Of a stretch of 6,397 bases of DNA, positions 1 to 5,957 are shown piece after piece. A model generated the notes under the pieces. The model saw only the letters and a program-made list of their open reading frames with translations. It did not search any database and had not been told where the DNA came from. Origin of the DNA: Chersky-822 sp035553055 (GTDB taxonomy: Bacteria > Actinomycetota > Actinomycetes > Streptosporangiales > Streptosporangiaceae). The stretch lies in assembly GCA_035553055.1 (NCBI GenBank), contig DATNEK010000106.1:1-6397 (forward strand), written 5' to 3'. The translations under genes were made by a program, and so were the position numbers. Numbering within the stretch: the stretch's first letter is position 1; the number at the start of each line of letters is the position of its first letter.

Positions 1-1096
1 CTCGCGGTAACCCAGGCCTACATCGCGGTGGCCGTGCTGCTCGCGTGGCTGCTGGCGCAAGAGGTCAGCGGACGCGCGCAGGCGATCACCCGAGGTGAAT
101 CCGAGCGCAGGAGGCGGTTGGCCGCTGATGCCAGACGTCTGGCCGCCGAACTGGGCTTCGCGCTCGCTGACGCCGCTACGGTGCGTGAGGTCGGCCAGAA
201 GGTGTCCGTCGCCGTGCAGAGTCGGCTTCGCGCCGACCACGTGGTGATCAACGTGCTCAGCACCGGCAGCGGCCGATTCGAGCAGCTCGCGGGGCAGGGA
301 GTCGAGGCCCAGTCCGCGGTGATGGATTCCGACTGGACGATCGAAGCGCATGCGCCAGGCCCGAGGGCCGTTCGCGATCGTGGCGCCGTCTATGTGCCCG
401 AATGGAATGCCCAAGGATCGGACTTCGCCGACGCGGCGAAGCTCACCGACAGCCTGGGCTTGCGGGCAGCGGCTCACCTGCCGCTGCTCACTGAGGTCGG
501 TGCGCTCGGTTACCTCGGCCTGTGGTGGAAGGAGCGGCATGAGGCCGACGCGGCGGAGCGGCAGTTCTTGCAGGCCGTCGCTGAAACCGCGAGCCGGGCG
601 CTTGAGCGGGCCAGACTACGTGAGGCCGAGCATCGTGAGCATGCCAGGATCGTTCGTCGGCTACCGCCCTGCCAGCATCCTTGGCGAACTTAGACAGATC
701 GCCGAGGCCATGACCGTTGGCCAGTTCGCGACGGCCACGGTCGGCATCATCGACGCGGACGCCTCACGGCTGGTCTACGCCTCCGCCGGTCACCCGCCGG
801 TGCTTATGCGACGGGCGGAATCTGGCGAGGTGCGAACACTGCCGAATGCTGGCGGCCCAGCGCTCGGACCCTTCAACGACGCGACGTATACGCAGATCGA
901 TGTCCCGCTTGAGCACGGCGACATCCTCCTCATGTACACCGACGGTCTGATCGAACGACGGGGCGAGGACTTGCAGGATGGGATCGAGCGCGTCGCGCGG
1001 GAATTGCAAACCTGGCACCAGTGCGCTCTGCTCGGCGAGATGTGCGACAAGCTGGTCGCCACGCTGGCTGGCAGCCCGCAGCTCGATGACATAGCC
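1..1096 (+). pseudogene. Remnant of a membrane-anchored GAF / SpoIIE-type (PP2C) phosphatase, out-of-frame internal deletion, 5' end outside window
   Basis: The intact family dephosphorylates anti-sigma-factor antagonists in partner-switching pathways. The reading frame is open from base 1. It begins with a hydrophobic segment (bases 13-60, AYIAVAVLLAWLLA), probably the last helix of an N-terminal membrane sensor such as MASE1. A GAF-like domain follows (about 130-600), then the linker helix ARLREAEHREHARIVRRL. At about 657-668 the homology jumps to another frame, at ILGELRQIAEAM, and continues with VGQFATA, ASAGHPPVLM, LLMYTDGLIERRG and LDDIA. About 75-90 residues expected between linker and ILGEL are absent, including the GGDWYD and GDVxGHG metal-binding motifs, so the phosphatase cannot be active. 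The first frame stops at 691-693. The second runs on to 1294, but past DDIA (1085-1096) it is only antisense of the udgX remnant. An internal ATG at 710 could start only a half domain. Family assignment is firm; the size of the loss is estimated from family knowledge. Confidence 0.85.
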
Positions 1097-1292
1097 GGTC
1101 TTCGGCGTCGCCTGGCTGCTCACCGACCAGCATCAAGCGCGCGGGGACCGCCCCGGCGCCGAAGACCGCCTGGGTCGCGCGCTCGTGCAGGTCACATCCT
1201 CGGCACGACTGCGCCGCCAAGGCCAGCGCAGAGATACTCGGACGGCCCTCAGGCAAGAACGGCTCCGCACCTTGACCGTCGTGCTTGGCCAT
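1097..1292 (-). pseudogene. udgX: 5' fragment of UdgX-type uracil-DNA glycosylase/cross-linking protein, C-terminal two thirds missing
   Basis: UdgX belongs to the family-4-like uracil-DNA glycosylases. It excises uracil and stays covalently attached to the DNA through a histidine in its KRRIH loop. Only about 65 residues survive. FLPEGRPSISALALAAQSC leads into the CRGC cysteine pair (residues 30 and 33), which would supply two of the four Fe-S ligands. ATQAVFGAGAVPARLMLVG follows, then motif A, GEQPGDAED, whose GEQPGD form is typical of UdgX rather than ordinary family-4 enzymes. Immediately after D65 (bases 1098-1100) the frame enters antisense of the SpoIIE remnant. The other two cysteines, the KRRIH loop and the C-terminal HPS-type motif are therefore absent. 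The ATG at 1290-1292 lies 5 bases past the stop of the upstream small gene, suggesting a former two-gene transcript. The fragment cannot be catalytic. Confidence 0.82.
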
Positions 1293-1297
1293 GATGG

Positions 1298-1567
1298 CTA
1301 GCTCAGACCGAGTTTCCTGGCCAGCTCATCCCTGCCCATCTTCGACCGGCCCCGCAGGTCGCGCTGGCGCGCGATCTCGTACAGTTCCGCACGCGTCTTC
1401 GGCGACGAGCCGCCTGTTCGCTTCCGCTGCGCTACGGCGGCTGCCTGCTTGCCGAGCGCGCTGCGGGTCTGCTTAGGCATGTGCGCGATGGTCTTCTTAC
1501 TTGAGGCGGCCTGCTGGGCCTTCTTGACGTTGCGCTTTGCCGCTTGGGCCTGCTTGCTCGTAGCCAT
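1298..1567 (-). CDS. Small basic protein with Rho-N-like C-terminal motif
   Basis: This is an intact 89-residue, strongly basic protein. Residues 1-55 (starting MATSKQAQAAKRNVKKAQ) are rich in Lys, Arg, Ala and Gln and look helical or disordered. Residues 58-86 contain TRAELYEIARQRDL and GRSKMGRDELARKL. This matches the short helix-turn-helix module seen at the end of many actinobacterial small proteins and in the Rho N-terminal/SAP-like superfamily, often labelled 'plasmid stabilization protein'. Nucleic-acid binding is plausible from charge and fold class but is inferred. I prefer the ATG at 1565-1567 because AGGGGAG lies 9 bases upstream; the in-frame ATG at 1574-1576 abuts that sequence, and the longer start at 1621 has no visible site. 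The gene is directly followed by the udgX remnant. No biochemical function is known to me. Confidence 0.8.
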   Translation of the reverse strand: MATSKQAQAAKRNVKKAQQAASSKKTIAHMPKQTRSALGKQAAAVAQRKRTGGSSPKTRAELYEIARQRDLRGRSKMGRDELARKLGLS

Positions 1568-1576
1568 GGCGATCAT

Positions 1577-1583
1577 CTCCCCT
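1577..1583 (-). promoter_or_regulatory. Shine-Dalgarno site fixing the start of the small basic protein
   Basis: AGGGGAG on the minus strand is separated by 9 bases from the ATG at 1565-1567. It is the only good purine-rich site near the candidate starts of this gene, so it decides the start. Confidence 0.65.
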
Positions 1584-1740
1584 GCTCTCTTACTGCGCTT
1601 CCCGCGGTAAGAGCGGTTCACGCCGCACAGCTGGGCCCAAGCATCCGGCTAGGAGGGGCCGGGCCGCTTTCCGTGATCACCGCCGGCCCTGGCGGCTGGC
1701 CGCACCGGCGGCTGGTCTGACGGCTGGTCTGGCGGCGCGA
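1584..1740. other. Intergenic spacer with a short direct repeat and a weak inverted repeat
   Basis: This GC-rich spacer has no convincing coding frame. It holds two copies of CGGCTGGTCTG, at 1709-1719 and 1721-1731. It also holds a 5-bp inverted repeat with 13-base spacing, CTTAC to GTAAG, at 1588-1610 just upstream of the small gene. The promoter of the small gene should lie here, but I cannot identify a convincing -35/-10 pair. Confidence 0.4.
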
Positions 1741-1760
1741 GCCCGGCTATCGCGCCGGGC
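1741..1760 (-). terminator. GC-rich hairpin after the patatin remnant, possible terminator
   Basis: GCCCGGC, loop TATCGC, GCCGGGC forms a perfect 7-bp stem with a 6-base loop. It lies 16 bases beyond the stop codon of the patatin remnant on its transcribed strand. There is no U-tract, as is common for actinobacterial terminators. Termination is inferred from position and structure only. Confidence 0.4.
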
Positions 1761-1776
1761 GGTCGATCATGGAGCT

Positions 1777-2291
1777 CTAGGCAGCGCGCTGGCGTGGGAC
1801 TCGGGCCGAGGTTTGCAGTGAAGTCAGGAGAACCTTGTCCCGATGCGCTGGGTTCATCAGATTCCAGCCCATCGCCGCCAGGTCCTCAGGACCAGGCGTC
1901 AGCAGCGTCACCTCGGTACCGGCAGCGCGCAGGATCCCTATCTCGCGGCTGACAGCACCGGCCAGTATCCGGCGGACGCCTCGCCCGGCCCACTCCCACG
2001 GCGTGCGCGAGAATCCGGCAGCAACGCCGGCCAAGGGAGCAAGCACATACGCCCGGTCGGGAGGCGATCCGGCTAGCAGATCAGCAGAGGTCACAGACCG
2101 AATGCCGCCGTCGATATACCGATGCTGGCCGATCCGCTCCGGCGCGAACCAGCCGGGCAGCGAGCACGACGTTGCGACCGCCTGCGCCAGCGAGACGCGC
2201 GGCGCTTCAGCAACGCCGCCAGCGCGCCAGCCATCCACGCAGCACCAAGAACGCCGCCTCCGCCAAGTACTAGCGCCGTCCGCCCGCCCAC
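1777..2291 (-). pseudogene. Patatin-like phospholipase remnant lacking the nucleophile region
   Basis: Patatin-like proteins are Ser-Asp acyl hydrolases acting on lipids. The 5' part encodes GGRTALVLGGGGVLGAAWMA, the start strand plus the glycine-rich oxyanion loop. Homology then jumps, around 2205-2213, to a different frame: APRVSLAQAVATSCSLPGWF, then HRYIDGGIRS with the catalytic-Asp DGG motif (Asp codon 2110-2112), then a complete C-terminus including TLLTPGPEDLAAMG and NLMNP. The GxSxG nucleophile elbow and roughly 100 or more residues around it are missing, and the junction changes frame, so no active enzyme can be made. A longer frame from 2430 through the C-terminal half exists, but its first 70 or so residues are out-of-frame translation of the N-terminal half. 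The proposed GTG start at 2289-2291 is set by GGAGG 8 bases upstream. The remnant follows the LLM oxidoreductase gene on the same strand. Confidence 0.85.
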
Positions 2292-2299
2292 AGGCCCGA

Positions 2300-2304
2300 C
2301 CTCC
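2300..2304 (-). promoter_or_regulatory. Shine-Dalgarno site for the patatin remnant
   Basis: GGAGG on the minus strand lies 8 bases before the GTG at 2289-2291, which begins VGGRTALVLGGGG. The upstream GTG at 2304-2306 overlaps this site and has no site of its own, so the later start is favoured. Confidence 0.55.
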
Positions 2305-2426
2305 ACACATCGTTATGCGGATCCGTCCAGCAACGGCTACCCCTCTCGGCGCGCACCACACCTGCCGAATTGCCAGCTGATCATGCGTTCTCCTGCGCAC
2401 GTTCCACATTGAGTGTGCGAGGCCGG
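2305..2426 (-). other. Spacer between oxidoreductase and patatin remnant, with a well-placed start for a 15-codon ORF
   Basis: On the minus strand AGGAG (2390-2394) precedes an ATG at 2382-2384 by 5 bases. The frame ends at TAG 2337-2339 after 15 codons. It is in phase with the patatin N-terminus but separated from it by two stop codons. It could be an eroded original start, a leader peptide or chance. No terminator is visible between the two genes. Confidence 0.25.
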
Positions 2427-3380
2427 TCACAGCTCTCGTAGTCTCGGGAGCACCTGGCTGGCGTAGAACTCGAAAAAGCCCTCCTGATCTGGCCCAACCT
2501 GCCCGACATACACCTCGTCAAAACCGGCGTCGGCGAACGCGCGCACGCCGCTGATGTGGTCCTGCGGATCGGGGCCGCACGGCGCCGTGACCATGTCCTC
2601 ACTGATGAGCTGGGCAAGCTGGCCGAAGTGCCTGGGCGAAGGCAGAAGCTGCATTGCCTCGCCAGGGATCTGTTCCGTTGGCCACAGCCGGTGCATGAGC
2701 CCGCGCGCTTGCCCGGCATCCGGCCCCCAGCACACTTTGAGTCCGCCCTGGACGATCCGGTCGCCACCGCCGGACTCTCGGTAGAGCCTGACGAAGTCTC
2801 CGTCGGGCTTGACACTCATGTAGCCGTCAGCCACCTGGGCCGCGAGCTTGATCGCCTGCTCGCCGAATCCCGACATGAAGATCGGCGGCGGCTCGTCAGG
2901 GAGTGAGTACAGCCTCGCTGTCTCCACGGTGTAATACGTGCCCGCATGGGTGACAAGACCGCCGGCGAGCAGCTTCCTGATCACTTCGATGGCTTCTTTT
3001 AGCATGTCGAGCCGCACTTGCGCGGCCGGCCACTGCCGGCCGACGACGTGCTCGTTCAGCGCCTCTCCTGTGCCGACTCCGAGCGTGAAGCGGCCGTTGG
3101 TGAGCAACGCGCAGGTGGCCGCCGCCTGGGCCACCATTGCCGGGTGCTGGCGCACCAGGGGGCAGGTCACCGCCGTGGTGATCGGCAGGGAGCTTACCGC
3201 CGAGATCGCGCCGATGACAGCCCATACGTTGCCGCTTTGACCTTGCTCGTCCAGCCAGGGATGAAAGTGATCCGAGATCCACAACGCATCGAATCCAGCC
3301 TCTTCGGCAAGCTTCGCCTGGCGGACGAGCTCGGTCGGCGTGTGCTCTTCAGATGAAAGGAAATATCCATACCGAGTCAT
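2427..3380 (-). CDS. F420-dependent LLM-class oxidoreductase (TIGR03557-like, FGD relative)
   Basis: This intact 317-residue protein is a luciferase-like (beta/alpha)8-barrel enzyme expected to use deazaflavin cofactor F420 in the cytoplasm. It starts MTRYGYFLSSEEHTPTELV and carries DALWISDHFHPW (residues 31-42), equivalent to the Asp-His...Trp active-site stretch of F420-dependent glucose-6-phosphate dehydrogenase. RFTLGVGTGEALNEH (97-111) includes the family Glu. FMSGFG (168-173) and DAGFDEVYVGQVGP (284-297) are also typical of this family, and the length is normal. The glucose-6-phosphate-binding residues of FGD cannot be confirmed, so the substrate is unknown. ATG 3378-3380 is chosen over an upstream in-frame start because GGAAGG lies 7 bases before it and homology begins there. 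It is 126 bases downstream of the kinase-like gene and upstream of the patatin remnant on the same strand. It is the healthiest enzyme gene in the window. Confidence 0.93.
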   Translation of the reverse strand: MTRYGYFLSSEEHTPTELVRQAKLAEEAGFDALWISDHFHPWLDEQGQSGNVWAVIGAISAVSSLPITTAVTCPLVRQHPAMVAQAAATCALLTNGRFTLGVGTGEALNEHVVGRQWPAAQVRLDMLKEAIEVIRKLLAGGLVTHAGTYYTVETARLYSLPDEPPPIFMSGFGEQAIKLAAQVADGYMSVKPDGDFVRLYRESGGGDRIVQGGLKVCWGPDAGQARGLMHRLWPTEQIPGEAMQLLPSPRHFGQLAQLISEDMVTAPCGPDPQDHISGVRAFADAGFDEVYVGQVGPDQEGFFEFYASQVLPRLREL

Positions 3381-3387
3381 ATGCTTG

Positions 3388-3393
3388 CCTTCC
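3388..3393 (-). promoter_or_regulatory. Shine-Dalgarno site for the LLM oxidoreductase
   Basis: GGAAGG on the minus strand with a 7-base spacer to the ATG at 3378-3380. It supports a start 17 codons inside the longest open frame. Confidence 0.7.
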
Positions 3394-3433
3394 AGTGTCG
3401 TAGTCCGCTCGCGTCGGCGAGCGTCTGGCACTG
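3393..3433 (-). promoter_or_regulatory. Structured leader (two-tier hairpin) upstream of the oxidoreductase
   Basis: The inner stem is perfect: CGCTCGC / GCGAGCG, 7 bp, loop of four, at 3406-3423. It is enclosed by CAGTG / CACTG arms at 3393-3397 and 3429-3433. The outer arm touches the Shine-Dalgarno site, so folding could affect ribosome access, or the element could end transcription from the kinase-like gene. Either role is inferred. Confidence 0.35.
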
Positions 3434-3479
3434 AAGGCGCGCTACCCGAGCCGACTTGGGCTACACCATCAGCTACGCG

Positions 3480-3493
3480 CTCAGTATTCTGAG
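3480..3493 (-). terminator. Short hairpin just after the kinase-like gene
   Basis: CTCAG, loop, CTGAG forms a perfect 5-bp stem with a 4-base loop, 13 bases beyond the stop codon at 3507-3509. It is short and lacks a U-tract, so it is at best a weak terminator. Confidence 0.25.
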
Positions 3494-3506
3494 TTCCGCA
3501 TCCCCG

Positions 3507-5246
3507 TCAGGCGCGACGTGGCTGGGCTTGGGAGGCGAACGCGGTGACCGTCGGCGAAGGGTCACCCGTGCTGCTCGGGCTGGGGGACGATGTCGGACTA
3601 CCGGTGGAGCTCTGGCTCGGTGCCGGGGATGGCGTACCAGAGGGGCTTTGGCTCGTAGGCGTCGGCTGCGGAGACGGAGACGAACTGGCGCCTGGGCTGT
3701 GGCTCGCCGGGCCAGTCGGCTGGGCATGGCCCGCGTGCTTGCCGCGATGACGTTGCTTACGGGCGGGCTGGCTGAACGTTACCTGGCCAGAAGCTCCGGC
3801 CTGCCGCGAACCGAGCACAGTCACAACGCTGCCGAGCGGTCGCCGCCCGGTTGGCCACACGGTGATCACGAGCCCGGCGGGCACACTGCTCGATCGGCGC
3901 CACCGCTTTCGCACAACAAAACCCATCCGGCGCAGGCGCCGGTCCACCGTGCTGACCGGCCGATTCCTGAATGCCGCCGCCGCTACCTGCACACTTGCGT
4001 GTCCGGTCTGGATCTCATTCTGAGCCGGGAACCTCTTCCCATCGAGGCGCCCAGCCACCACAAAGGCAAAAACGACCAGCGCCACAGCGGCGATAGGGAC
4101 AACTCGCAGGCGCCGAGACGGCCGCCGCCATCTGGCGATCTTGGCTGGCATCGGCACCGCGGGCATCGGAGCCGTTGACCGCCCGGCGGACGCCGCCACT
4201 TCGACCCGCGGCCGCTCGGAAATCCGCAGCCGCCCGAAAATCCGCAGCCGCTCGGAAATCCGCAGCCGCTCGGAAGCCCGCCGCCGCTCGGAAGCCCGCG
4301 GCTGCTCGGAAGCCCGCGGCTGCTCGGAAATCCGGAGCCGCTCGGAAATCCGGAGCCGCTCGGATGCCCGCGGCTGCTCGGAAGCCCGCGGCTGCTCGGG
4401 CATCCGCGGCGGCACGGTAATCCGCGGCGTGACCTCGTCGCGGAGCGCCGATGCCCGCCTCGCGACCTCTGCCGCGCTGCGCGGCCGGTTCGCCGGATCC
4501 GCGTCGGTCAGCTCCATGATCAGGTCGGCAACCGCCGCCGGGATAACGGCTGGCAAGGCCGCCACGTCACGCACCGCGCGTGCGACCGCGGCGTGCCATG
4601 GGATTCCATCCACTGGCAGCTTGCCGCGCAGGCATTCAAGCGCCATCACACCCAGCGCGTACAGGTCGGCGGGCCTCTCGCCTTCTCCTGTTTCGCATTC
4701 TGGCGCAAGGTAGGCCAGCGTGCCGCCAGCCACGCCCACGCCGACCCGACCGGCGCCTGCCGCCTTGGCGATACCGAAGTTGGTGACCTTGGCTACGCCC
4801 TCGGTGGACAGCAGAACGTTCGCCGGCTGGACGTCAAGGTGGACTAGTCCGGCTTTGTGCGCCGCATGGAGCCCGGCGGCGACTTGAGCGAGGACACCGA
4901 GCGTCATGTCCACACCCAACGGCCCATAAGCCATCAAGTCAGAAAGAGGGAGGCCGTCAATGAACTCCATCACAAGGAACGGCGGCTGCCCTGCTACCGC
5001 GTCGTTGTAGTCGAATACCCGTGCGATGTTTTCGTGGGTGACCGAGCTCGCCCGCCTGGCCTCCGCCCTGAACTGGGTTGCCGCGGCCGCGTCCGCGGCT
5101 AGCTCGCCGCGCAGCAGGTTGACGGCAACTGGCCGACCGAGCACGAGGTCGGTGGCCAGCCACACGTCGCCGAAACGGCCGGACGCCACCGAGCAATCAA
5201 GCCGGTATCGATGATCAAGGACCCGGCGGTCAGCGGTGGTGGTCAT
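3507..5246 (-). CDS. Transmembrane PASTA-type Ser/Thr kinase homologue with degenerate catalytic motifs (probable pseudokinase)
   Basis: 579 residues, open throughout. Residues 14-270 form a protein-kinase fold. The Gly loop reads VASGRFGDVW (first Gly replaced by Ala). VAVN at 40-43 has Asn for the ATP-anchoring Lys; the helix-C Glu is kept near residue 62. HLDVQPAN at 136-143 has Leu for Arg of HRD and Gln for the catalytic-loop Lys. NFG at 156-158 has Asn for the metal-binding Asp of DFG. APE (181-183), DLYALGV and NRP remain. The activation segment 162-176 has only one Thr and none of the usual Thr pair. Phosphotransfer is therefore unlikely; a binding or scaffold role is inferred. Residues 284-347 are hexapeptide repeats. 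A basic stretch precedes one membrane helix (about 383-398), then one diverged PASTA-like domain (about 418-480) and a Pro/Ser/Thr-rich tail (511-579), outside the cell by topology. The PASTA ligand would be cell-wall muropeptide by family analogy. The ATG at 5244-5246 has no strong ribosome site. Confidence 0.88.
   Translation of the reverse strand: MTTTADRRVLDHRYRLDCSVASGRFGDVWLATDLVLGRPVAVNLLRGELAADAAAATQFRAEARRASSVTHENIARVFDYNDAVAGQPPFLVMEFIDGLPLSDLMAYGPLGVDMTLGVLAQVAAGLHAAHKAGLVHLDVQPANVLLSTEGVAKVTNFGIAKAAGAGRVGVGVAGGTLAYLAPECETGEGERPADLYALGVMALECLRGKLPVDGIPWHAAVARAVRDVAALPAVIPAAVADLIMELTDADPANRPRSAAEVARRASALRDEVTPRITVPPRMPEQPRASEQPRASERLRISERLRISEQPRASEQPRASERRRASERLRISERLRIFGRLRISERPRVEVAASAGRSTAPMPAVPMPAKIARWRRPSRRLRVVPIAAVALVVFAFVVAGRLDGKRFPAQNEIQTGHASVQVAAAAFRNRPVSTVDRRLRRMGFVVRKRWRRSSSVPAGLVITVWPTGRRPLGSVVTVLGSRQAGASGQVTFSQPARKQRHRGKHAGHAQPTGPASHSPGASSSPSPQPTPTSQSPSGTPSPAPSQSSTGSPTSSPSPSSTGDPSPTVTAFASQAQPRRA
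4206..4397 (-). repeat. 18-bp minisatellite encoding a hexapeptide array in the kinase-like gene
   Basis: Ten full 18-bp units plus a partial one encode, in protein order, EQPRAS, EQPRAS, ERLRIS, ERLRIS, EQPRAS, EQPRAS, ERRRAS, ERLRIS, ERLRIF, GRLRIS and ERPR. Two unit types occur, EQPRAS (GAGCAGCCGCGGGCTTCC) and ERLRIS. The order two-EQPRAS, two-ERLRIS appears nearly twice, suggesting duplication of a four-unit block of 72 bp. The array lies in the cytoplasmic linker between kinase fold and membrane helix. Every unit carries alternating acidic and Arg residues, and most a Ser. Length variation by slippage would always keep the frame. Confidence 0.92.
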
Positions 5247-5360
5247 GGACGAGCCGCTACCCGAACGCGTTCACCCTAGTCATGTCTTGGCGGTTAAGAC
5301 GCCGTCATGCCGAGCCGAAATTAATACCCCGCGATCCGGGTAGGCGGTAACCGGTTGTCA
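5247..5360. promoter_or_regulatory. Divergent intergenic region between the kinase-like gene and the MFS remnant
   Basis: This spacer should hold the kinase-like gene promoter. A weak candidate on the minus strand is TTACCG (5345-5350), an 18-base gap, then TATTAA (5321-5326), which would give a leader of about 70 bases. TAGGGT, a frequent actinobacterial -10, reads on the minus strand at 5272-5277 but lacks a recognisable -35. No promoter for the MFS remnant is evident. Assignments are tentative. Confidence 0.3.
5284..5300. promoter_or_regulatory. Inverted repeat upstream of the kinase-like gene, possible operator
   Basis: GTCTT, seven bases, AAGAC: a perfect 5-bp dyad about 40 bases before the start codon of the kinase-like gene, between the two candidate -10 elements. 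The operator role is inferred from position only. Confidence 0.25.
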
Positions 5361-5957
5361 ATGGCGACACCACGGCTGACATGGCGGTACGTGATGCGCG
5401 ACGTCGAAGGCGCCGCAAAGCGTCGGTCCGGAGTTATCGTCGGGGCTGCCTGCTCCGGCTACCTAACCGACCGGATCAGCCGCAAGTGGACCAAGTTCTA
5501 TTCTGGCTGCGTATTCGTGATCGGAGCGGTGCTCCAGGCCACAGCGCAAAATTCCGCTTGGCTGATCGGGGCGCGGTTCGTGCTTGGCCTGGCGGTAGGA
5601 ACCGCCTCTTTCGTGGCTCGCGAGTAAATCGCCGAGCAGACGCCGCCGAAGATCCGCGGCGGGACAGTCAGCTACAACCAGCTGATGATCACGTTCGGCA
5701 TCCTCCTGGCTTACATCGCCGGCTCCAGGCTTTTAGAGCGCACCGGACAACTGGCGGTGGATGCTCGGCATCGGCGCTATCCCGGGTGTGGTGCTCGCGA
5801 TCAGCATGATCTTCGTCCCGCACACGCCCAAGTGGCTGGTCAGGTCGGACGGGGCGATGAAGCCAGGGACGTACTGCGACGCACCAGGCAAGGCGATGTC
5901 GAGCCCGAACTGCGGTCGATCAGTGACGCCGTGGCCAAAGTGCGCAGGTCGAGCTAG
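5361..5957 (+). pseudogene. Sugar-porter family MFS transporter fragment with nonsense codon and frameshifts
   Basis: Intact relatives are 12-helix symporters of sugars or polyols. Homology starts near 5415 with GVIVGAACSGYLTDRISRKW, corresponding to helix 2 and the conserved D-R-x-x-R/K loop. It continues through IGARFVLGLAVGTAS. A TAA at 5625-5627 sits where the family has Tyr of YIAE (one base from TAC). The frame then resumes with IAEQTPPKIRGGTVSYNQ and ITFGILLAYIAG. A frameshift at about 5724-5737 leads to DNWRWMLGIGAIPGVVL and FVPHTPKWLV in another frame. A second shift at about 5848-5856 restores the first frame for GDEARDVLRRTRQGDVEPEL, ending at TAG 5955-5957. Helix 1 and everything after the central loop (helices 7-12) are absent. 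Bases 5361-5414 are unassigned sequence and the true left limit is uncertain. No functional transporter can be made. Confidence 0.88.

Noticed and set aside
1835..2380. 181-codon plus-strand open frame
   Set aside because: Antisense of the patatin remnant, whose protein homology on the minus strand is clear.
2427..2430. GTGA overlap suggesting a 217-residue gene translationally coupled to the oxidoreductase
   Set aside because: The first 70 or so residues of that frame are out-of-phase translation of the patatin N-terminus, and only the later part is homologous. The overlap looks coincidental.
2427..3380. Calling the LLM gene fgd (glucose-6-phosphate dehydrogenase)
   Set aside because: The F420-site motifs are shared, but the phosphate-binding residues specific to FGD cannot be confirmed and overall wording fits the TIGR03557 group of unknown substrate.
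4141..4713. Plus-strand frames across the minisatellite, including an AAARKS repeat frame
   Set aside because: An 18-bp period keeps all frames open. The minus-strand frame is the one embedded in the kinase/membrane/PASTA architecture.
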